Source of the DNA: Pseudomonadota bacterium
GTDB lineage: Bacteria; Pseudomonadota; Alphaproteobacteria; Rhizobiales; Beijerinckiaceae
Direction of reading: 5' to 3'
DNA length: 18,940 nucleotides
NCBI GenBank assembly: GCA_023450615.1
Contig: JAEXGT010000040.1
Span: 1-18,940, forward strand
Positions 14,873 to 18,940 of the stretch are shown piece by piece. A program made the position numbers and the translations under genes. A model generated the notes under the pieces. The model was not told the DNA's origin. It did not search any database and saw only the letters and a program-made list of their open reading frames with translations. Within the stretch, counting starts at the first letter, position 1, and each line of letters begins with the position of its first letter.

Positions 14873-15433
14873 TCAACATGATGCACCGATGCTGGTACAC
14901 ATTGCAGCGTTTGTCAAACCGGCGGCGGACGATGTGGCCGAATGCCCTGAATTCGTCTCCGCATCCGGCTCGCGCCAGGCATCGCTCGTTAAAACGACAT
15001 AGAGGGCCTGCGCGTCCTTCGCCGAGCGCAGGCAGGCAGCGACGTCCCGGTCGCGCAGGCGGCGCGCCACGCAGGCCAAGGCCCGCAAATGGGTAGGATC
15101 GTCGCCCGCAGGGCTCAGCAGCAGGAAGGCGAGATCGGCGGGGATCTCGTCCGCGGCGCCGAAATCCTGTGCGGGCGTGAGACGCGCGAAGACGCCGAGG
15201 GGCCGCTCAAGACCGGGGATCGCCGCGTGAGGAATGGCCACGCCACGGCCGAAGCCGAAGGTCGATGCCTTGGCGCGCTCCAGAATCGCCTCGCGAACGA
15301 CGTCGCGATCCAGGTCTGCCGCATCCGCCGCAAAGAGAGCGAGCTCGTCGGTGGCCTGCCCGGCATCGCGCGCGCTCAGACGCGGAATCACGCGTGCCGG
15401 TGTGATCAGAACTGCCATCGTGGTGAATGCCAT
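14873..15433 (-). CDS. PTS IIA (PtsN-like) phosphoryl-acceptor protein, abnormal C-terminus
   Basis: EIIA domain of the fructose/nitrogen type, a cytoplasmic phosphocarrier that usually regulates other proteins rather than sugar uptake in alphaproteobacteria. The ATG at 15433 gives 186 residues; TTG 15439 or ATG 15418 are alternatives, and no ribosome-binding site decides. The core (~7-158) is complete: ASTFGFGRGVAIPHAAIPGL with the phospho-acceptor H69, FGAADEIPADLAFLLLSPAG, and HLRALACVARRLRD. PtsN-type proteins usually stop just after VLTSDAW; here ~28 extra residues (TNSGHSATSSAAGL…GASC) follow, polar and Cys-containing. In the overlapping frame the same DNA reads FRAFGHIVRRRFDKRCNVYQ on to a TAG near 14818, which suggests that foreign DNA has replaced the original end. 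It is a paralogue, not next to rpoN. Confidence 0.8.
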   Translation of the reverse strand: MAFTTMAVLITPARVIPRLSARDAGQATDELALFAADAADLDRDVVREAILERAKASTFGFGRGVAIPHAAIPGLERPLGVFARLTPAQDFGAADEIPADLAFLLLSPAGDDPTHLRALACVARRLRDRDVAACLRSAKDAQALYVVLTSDAWREPDAETNSGHSATSSAAGLTNAAMCTSIGASC

Positions 15434-15486
15434 TATCAATGCCGGCCCAAAGCCCGGGCCGCCTCACACTTTCAGGAGAACAGGGC

Positions 15487-15621
15487 ATGGACAATCGACC
15501 CGGGACGGCACAAGCCGCCTCGGGCTCACGAGCCCGTTTGAAGAAGCCCCTTCCGCGACAGCATCCGCTGCAAGAAAAACCTGTGTTCATCGCATTACGG
15601 CAACGCTTCTCGGCAAGGTAA
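15487..15621 (+). CDS. Possible 44-aa basic hypothetical protein
   Basis: ATG 15487 with an excellent ribosome-binding site (AGGAGA, 15474-15479, seven nt spacing). The 44-residue product is basic and Pro/Gln-rich, with LKKPLPRQHPLQEKPVFIAL followed by RQRFSAR. It is divergent from the PTS IIA gene (54 nt between starts). I recognise no family. The strong ribosome-binding site and the protein-like second half are the only support. Confidence 0.45.
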   Translation: MDNRPGTAQAASGSRARLKKPLPRQHPLQEKPVFIALRQRFSAR

Positions 15622-15894
15622 GTTCGAGTCCGTGAACCGCTTGTGCCGTGAACTCCGCACAACGTGATCGGGATTGTGCCTCGCCCGAACGGCTCCGGTC
15701 AGTGCAAGCTTGCCGCCTCAGACTTCAAGGAATCTGGCAGGTCGTATGCTCATGATGATCACGGCATGGAGCGGGGGCGCTGTTTGAGGCGTTATTGGCT
15801 GCGATTTCAGGTATTTCCATTCCGCTATCGAAGCCTACGACTGAAGAAGCTCCTAAGCGTGGAACAGACTTCAACCGCAACGGTGCGCTCATTC

Positions 15895-15926
15895 TATTAT
15901 TATTGCTGCCTATTATTATGGCTGCC
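15895..15926. repeat. Tandem duplication of a 16-nt unit
   Basis: TATTATTATTGCTGCC (15895-15910) is followed directly by TATTATTATGGCTGCC (15911-15926), two adjacent copies differing at one position. The AT-rich ATT repeats stand out in this GC-rich window. It is likely a slippage duplication inside the AT-rich patch. Confidence 0.8.
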
Positions 15927-15949
15927 TGAATTTCCCCGTTCATTCAGGC
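15924..15949 (-). terminator. Stem-loop just past the methyltransferase-like gene
   Basis: A perfect 8-bp stem (GCCTGAAT / ATTCAGGC) with a 10-nt loop, seven nt beyond the stop codon of the minus-strand gene ending at 15957. The position suits a terminator; the following minus-strand bases (AGCCATAATAATAGG) are AT-rich but not a T-tract. Confidence 0.5.
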
Positions 15950-15956
15950 GCGATAT

Positions 15957-16556
15957 CTACCGGTAGTCGAAGATACTGTTCATGATCGACATATAGAGGG
16001 AGCGATGGTTGATCCGCGCCCGCTTTTTGAAGACGCAAAGAGTATCGGCAATATCGACAATGTCGTAAAACTTTTCGATATCGGAAAACCAGGGACGGTT
16101 GACATAATCATGGACGGCGACAAGCGTCTCATCCCCGATGAAGGGGTAGGCAGCGAAGGCGCATGATGCTCTGAACCTGCCGTCGATCAGCACGAAGTCA
16201 TAGTTGAAGTCGTACTTAGAAAACGGCGCCATGAAATACTTCGGCCAATTGCGGATCTGGTCATTTCCGGCAGGAGCCCCCCAAGCTCCGACTGGCCCCA
16301 CGTCTATATGTTCGAAGAACAGGATTCCATCAGCTTCCGCCTGCTTGATGTTCTCCTTGGTGCGGATCTTGTCGACCCATCCCTTGTCGGATTCTACAGA
16401 AACAACGAACCTATTCCGATCCCGGATCGCAAATTCTGTGCTGCCGCCTGCCCCGAACTCAAGATAAAAACGGGATTTCAGCACACAGTCGGTCAGGAGC
16501 GCGACTTCCTTGTCGGACATTCTGATTGAAACGTCGTTCTGTGTATCGTCTGACAT
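15957..16556 (-). CDS. Class I SAM-dependent methyltransferase-like protein
   Basis: 199 residues with a Rossmann-type start: YLEFGAGGSTEFAI (31-44) resembles motif I of SAM methyltransferases, VVSVESDKGW (51-60) the acidic ribose-binding strand, FVLIDGRFRA (121-130) the central Asp strand, and LVAVHDYVNRPW (145-156) a later strand. Proteins of this shape are often found in cell-surface or capsule gene sets, but no such neighbours exist here. The start ATG 16556 has GAGG about six to seven nt upstream (AGAGGCGCACAATG). Its composition is less GC-rich than the surrounding genes, and it sits directly downstream of tRNA-Phe, consistent with lateral gain (inference). It could be a catalytically inactive relative; the family assignment is by motif only. 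Confidence 0.65.
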   Translation of the reverse strand: MSDDTQNDVSIRMSDKEVALLTDCVLKSRFYLEFGAGGSTEFAIRDRNRFVVSVESDKGWVDKIRTKENIKQAEADGILFFEHIDVGPVGAWGAPAGNDQIRNWPKYFMAPFSKYDFNYDFVLIDGRFRASCAFAAYPFIGDETLVAVHDYVNRPWFSDIEKFYDIVDIADTLCVFKKRARINHRSLYMSIMNSIFDYR

Positions 16557-16785
16557 TGTGCGCCTCTGTAATGCATTTGAGGCTTAGCGGGCCTCAACCT
16601 AGAGGCTTCTATACTGACTGAGCCTGCGCTGGAAGCGCGCAGCCCAGAGACAGTAAATGCCGGAAAGCCGGTCAGGTCTACACATCGCAAGGACACTATG
16701 ACCACCGAGCCCCTCGGGTCGCTCTTGCTCCATTCTGAGCTTCGCTCCCCTTGAAGCGCCCCTCTCGGCCACGCTCTTAAATCAC

Positions 16786-16803
16786 AAAAGCGCCCGGAGG
16801 CGC
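16786..16803 (-). terminator. Intrinsic terminator of tRNA-Phe
   Basis: On the minus strand the stem GCGCC-TCCG-GGCGC is followed directly by TTTTGTGATTT. It lies 36 nt beyond the tRNA 3' end and is the most canonical terminator in the window. Confidence 0.7.
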
Positions 16804-16839
16804 CTATCAGAGTTTCTCTATGTCTATCAGGGGAAGAAA

Positions 16840-16915
16840 TGGTGCCCAGGGACGGAGTCGAACCGCCGACACTGCGATTTTCAGTCGCATGCTCTACCAA
16901 CTGAGCTACCTGGGC
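16840..16915 (-). tRNA. tRNA-Phe (anticodon GAA)
   Basis: A 76-nt cloverleaf with the CCA end encoded. The acceptor GCCCAGG pairs with CCTGGGC, then discriminator A and CCA. The D arm is GCTC-AGTTGGTA-GAGC. The anticodon arm GCGAC-TGAAAAT-cGC-type carries GAA in the loop TGAAAAT, the usual Phe arrangement with A37. The T arm has GGTTCGACTCC. It has its own promoter and terminator, so it is a single-tRNA transcript. The strongly matching 408-nt minus-strand ORF across it is spurious. Confidence 0.97.
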
Positions 16916-16954
16916 ATTCGAAGCGCGGCGTCTGCCGTGCGCGTCGTGGGCGGT

Positions 16955-16983
16955 TGTATAGTCAGACCTTTGCCGCCTGTCCA
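16955..16983 (-). promoter_or_regulatory. Promoter of tRNA-Phe
   Basis: On the minus strand: TGGACA (16983-16978), a 17-nt spacer and TATACA (16960-16955), preceded by C in both boxes, which fits the alphaproteobacterial CTTGAC-N17-CTATAT pattern well. Transcription would start about 32 nt before the tRNA 5' end. Confidence 0.65.
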
Positions 16984-17014
16984 GCCGCCGGGCGCTAAAT
17001 TTTGTAAGAAAAAA

Positions 17015-17236
17015 TTATTCGGTGTCCTCCCGGTCGTCCTCTCCCCGATCCTCGGGGTCATCGACGGCTGGAATGGCGTAGGTTCCGGAGAGCCATCGGT
17101 TCAGATCCACATCCGCGCAGCGCTTGGAGCAGAAGGGCTTGTATTCCATCGCCGTGGGCTTGCCGCAGATCGGGCACTTGCCTGCGGATGCCAGGGGCTT
17201 GTTCTCGTTGGCCGGGTCCATGACATGCTTACCCAT
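17015..17236 (-). CDS. yacG: DNA gyrase inhibitor / zinc-binding protein YacG
   Basis: 73 residues from ATG 17236, five nt after the maf stop codon; ATG 17221 (MDPANEN, 68 residues) is an equally plausible start. The zinc site is complete: C21-x2-C24 (KCPICGKP) and C36-x3-C40 (FCSKRCADVDLNRWL), the YacG signature, followed by an acidic tail (DDPEDRGEDDREDTE). In E. coli YacG binds GyrB and blocks DNA binding by gyrase. The maf-yacG pairing is usual in Hyphomicrobiales and supports the call. The frame continues upstream to 17329 but that part overlaps maf and is shadow. Confidence 0.9.
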   Translation of the reverse strand: MGKHVMDPANENKPLASAGKCPICGKPTAMEYKPFCSKRCADVDLNRWLSGTYAIPAVDDPEDRGEDDREDTE

Positions 17237-17240
17237 CGTG

Positions 17241-17891
17241 TCAGGCGGCGTCGAGCCAGGTGGAGCGTACAGGATATCCCTCCCCGTCCAGCAGCGCCAC
17301 GGATTCATAAAGCGGCAGGCCCACCACATTGGTGTAGGAGCCCACCAGCTTCACCACGAAGGTTCCGGCAAGGCCCTGGATGGCGTAGCCGCCCGCCTTG
17401 CCGCGCCATTCGCCGGAGGCGAGATAGCGCTCGAACTCCTCTCGCGAAAGACGCTTGAAACGTACGCGGGTTTCCACGAGCCGCTCGCGGAACGAATCCT
17501 TCGGAGTGATGACACAGATGGACGTATAGACCCGGTGCGCCCGTCCCGAGAGCAGGCGCAGGCACCCCGCGGCCTCGTCGATTACCTCGGCCTTCGGCAG
17601 AATGCGGTTTCCGACCACCACGACCGTATCGGCCGAAAGAATATAGGCGTCCTTCAGGTCTTCCCGGTTGCGGGCGGTCTTGCGCGCCACCTCGGCCTTG
17701 GATCTCGACAAACGCTTGGCAAGGTCCTTGGCGCCTTCGTTCTTCAGGGGCGTCTCATCCACATCCGCGGGCAGAAGGGCATCGGGCTCGATCCCCGCCT
17801 GCTGCAGCAGGGCGAGCCTGCGGGGTGAGGCGGAAGCCAGAACGAGCTTCGGACGAAGGCTTGTATTCAACACCTCGGAAGAAGACGCCAC
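17241..17891 (-). CDS. maf: Maf-family nucleotide pyrophosphatase
   Basis: House-cleaning NTP pyrophosphatase that removes non-canonical or modified nucleotides; some members act on dTTP/UTP. The family signatures are LASASPRR (about 18-25), SADTVVVVG, GKAGGYAIQG and GSYTNVVGLPLYE. Start: GTG 17891 has GGAG six nt upstream and gives 216 residues, near the family's ~200; GTG 17960 (239 residues) and TTG 17870 are possible, and residues before RPKLVLASASPRR are not conserved. It is followed within five nt by yacG, so the two are probably co-translated. It is 103 nt downstream of pssA, with hairpins between. Confidence 0.9.
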   Translation of the reverse strand: MASSSEVLNTSLRPKLVLASASPRRLALLQQAGIEPDALLPADVDETPLKNEGAKDLAKRLSRSKAEVARKTARNREDLKDAYILSADTVVVVGNRILPKAEVIDEAAGCLRLLSGRAHRVYTSICVITPKDSFRERLVETRVRFKRLSREEFERYLASGEWRGKAGGYAIQGLAGTFVVKLVGSYTNVVGLPLYESVALLDGEGYPVRSTWLDAA

Positions 17892-17960
17892 TTTGATCTC
17901 CACGCTCCAGGGCTTCTCACGCCCTTGCGATGATTGATTGCTGACTCGGCCCACGGCCAC

Positions 17961-17991
17961 GCCCGGTCACAACATGGCACCGGGCGCCGGT
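17961..17991. terminator. Alternative hairpins just after pssA
   Basis: GCCCGGT (17961-17967) pairs perfectly with ACCGGGC (17979-17985). Alternatively ACCGG (17979-17983) pairs with CCGGT (17987-17991). Both lie three to 34 nt beyond the pssA stop on the minus strand and exclude each other. No T-tract follows; possible weak terminator or attenuator before maf. Confidence 0.35.
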
Positions 17992-17994
17992 GAA

Positions 17995-18849
17995 TCAAGC
18001 GGCCGGAGGCGGCTCGGTGCTCTCCGGCGCCGGTCGCGGAGCGGGAGAGCCCTGGGCGGCGTCAGCCCGTTCCAACTGGCGGTAGCGCATGACGCTGAAC
18101 GGAATCGAGGCCAGGAAGAGAACCGTGATGGCGGTCAGCATCTCCCAGGGGAAATTGGCCAGCAGGCCGAAAACCGCCACCGAGATGACGAAGATCGGCA
18201 GAACCCAATGGCGCGGCACCTTCAGGCCGATGGTCTTGCCCGAATAGACGGGGATGGTCGACACCATCAGGAAGGCGAGCCCCAGGAGGTAGACGAGCGC
18301 GATGGGAGCCGCGGCGGGGCCGATCGAGAAGCCCAGGAACGAGAGATAGAGGGGCAGCATCGAGGTCAGCGCGCCGGCCGGAGCCGGCATGCCGGTGAAG
18401 AAGTTCTTCTTCCATTCCGGCCGATGCGGGTCGTCGAGCATCACGTTGAACCGGGCCAGTCGCAGGACCATGGCGATGGCGAAGACCAGCACTGCGATCC
18501 AGCCTATGGCCTTCAGCTCGTTCAGCAGGAAGCTGTAGAGGATAAGGGCCGGTGTGACGCCGAAATTGACGAAATCGGCCAGGGAATCGAGTTCCGCGCC
18601 GAAACGGGAAGTGCCCTTGAGCATCCGCGCCACGCGCCCGTCGACCCCGTCCAGAAGCGCCGCCACCACGATGGCGACGACGGCGGGCTCATAGCGCCCC
18701 TCGAAGGCGAGCCTGATCGCGGTGAGGCCGAGGCACAGGGCGATCAGGGTGATGATGTTGGGAACGATGACGCGGAACGGCACAGGCTTGAAGAGCCGCT
18801 TGCGCGGTTCGTTCGGATCCGGAGCGAAGGGCGGGAAAAGGTCACTCAT
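17995..18849 (-). CDS. pssA: CDP-diacylglycerol-serine O-phosphatidyltransferase
   Basis: Makes phosphatidylserine from CDP-diacylglycerol and serine at the inner membrane, the first step to phosphatidylethanolamine. 284 residues. The CDP-alcohol phosphotransferase motif is perfect: D67-x2-D70-G71-x2-A74-R75-x8-G84-x3-D88-x3-D92. Hydrophobic helices follow, about eight in all. A soluble N-terminus (~1-25) precedes, and a Pro/Ala-rich tail ends the protein. The motif arrangement and length fit the type II (membrane) synthase of alphaproteobacteria. The start ATG 18849 has a weak AGG about nine nt upstream. Psd, the usual partner, would lie beyond the right edge on this strand (inference). Phosphatidylcholine synthase or PgsA are less likely because of the N-terminal layout. 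Confidence 0.93.
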   Translation of the reverse strand: MSDLFPPFAPDPNEPRKRLFKPVPFRVIVPNIITLIALCLGLTAIRLAFEGRYEPAVVAIVVAALLDGVDGRVARMLKGTSRFGAELDSLADFVNFGVTPALILYSFLLNELKAIGWIAVLVFAIAMVLRLARFNVMLDDPHRPEWKKNFFTGMPAPAGALTSMLPLYLSFLGFSIGPAAAPIALVYLLGLAFLMVSTIPVYSGKTIGLKVPRHWVLPIFVISVAVFGLLANFPWEMLTAITVLFLASIPFSVMRYRQLERADAAQGSPAPRPAPESTEPPPAA

Positions 18850-18940
18850 GGCATCAACCTAAGGGGAGCCGGTACTCTTCACAAGGAGAGCTGGGCCGTT
18901 TGCGTGTCTTTACAGAAGAGCAAACTGCTGTGGACAGTTC

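Larger units (their letters stand above)
15622..15956. other. 335-bp AT-richer stretch without a convincing gene
   Basis: Visibly richer in A/T than the flanks, especially 15890-15935. A plus-strand frame ending at the TGA 15928-15930 encodes FEALLAAISGISIPLSKPTT… and a hydrophobic LILLLLLPIIMAA end, but has no ATG start with a ribosome-binding site; it could be the tail of a broken gene. An overlapping minus-strand ORF (15725-15943, 72 codons) is judged a shadow. It contains the 16-nt tandem repeat and the hairpin listed separately. Confidence 0.5.

Noticed and set aside
16493..16900. 135-codon minus-strand ORF
   Set aside because: Runs through tRNA-Phe and its terminator; its start lies inside the tRNA gene.
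1..18940. CRISPR array, integrase, complete insertion sequence
   Set aside because: No regularly spaced repeats, no terminal inverted repeats with a transposase and no integrase motif were seen on either strand.

Overview
The window looks like chromosomal DNA of a GC-rich alphaproteobacterium of the order Hyphomicrobiales (Rhizobiales), most likely a Methylobacteriaceae/Microvirga-type organism. The grounds are the fused PhaAB-type antiporter subunit, the maf-yacG pair, the tandem glycine riboswitch and the general style of the proteins. The family assignment is an inference; no 16S gene is present.

Left part (1-2790, minus strand): a lolA gene that runs off the left edge and has a long Ala/Pro/Lys-rich linker, a DoxX-family membrane protein, and a GTG-started galE. 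A divergent small membrane protein (2902-3210, plus) follows. Next is a tandem glycine riboswitch (about 3321-3505). No glycine-cleavage or glycine-transport gene lies behind it: only a doubtful 60-codon ORF, palindromes and a strong hairpin precede a class A penicillin-binding protein (3876-6293). A TRIC/UPF0126 membrane protein (6414-7094) comes after that.

Centre (7339-13387, plus strand): a complete Mrp/Pha-type multisubunit monovalent cation/proton antiporter operon, phaAB-C-D-E-F-G. Every junction is a 4-nt ATGA overlap, which suggests tight translational coupling. The single membrane complex exchanges Na+ or K+ for H+ in pH and salt homeostasis.

Right part (13423-18849, mostly minus strand): a small XRE-type regulator, an Rnk/GreA-type RNA polymerase-interacting protein, a probable 56-aa protein with a GTG start, a PTS IIA (PtsN-like) protein whose last ~28 codons look unnatural, and a possible 44-aa plus-strand protein. 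A locally AT-richer patch follows with a 16-nt tandem duplication and a SAM-methyltransferase-like gene. Then come tRNA-Phe(GAA), with a clear promoter and terminator, and the housekeeping genes yacG, maf and pssA. The patch downstream of tRNA-Phe resembles a small acquired or eroded insertion next to a tRNA.

The observation most worth following is the orphan tandem glycine riboswitch. The PTS IIA 3' end with its out-of-frame tail, and the tRNA-Phe-adjacent patch, come next. The large antisense ORFs inside lolA, the PBP and the pha operon are high-GC shadows and are not annotated.
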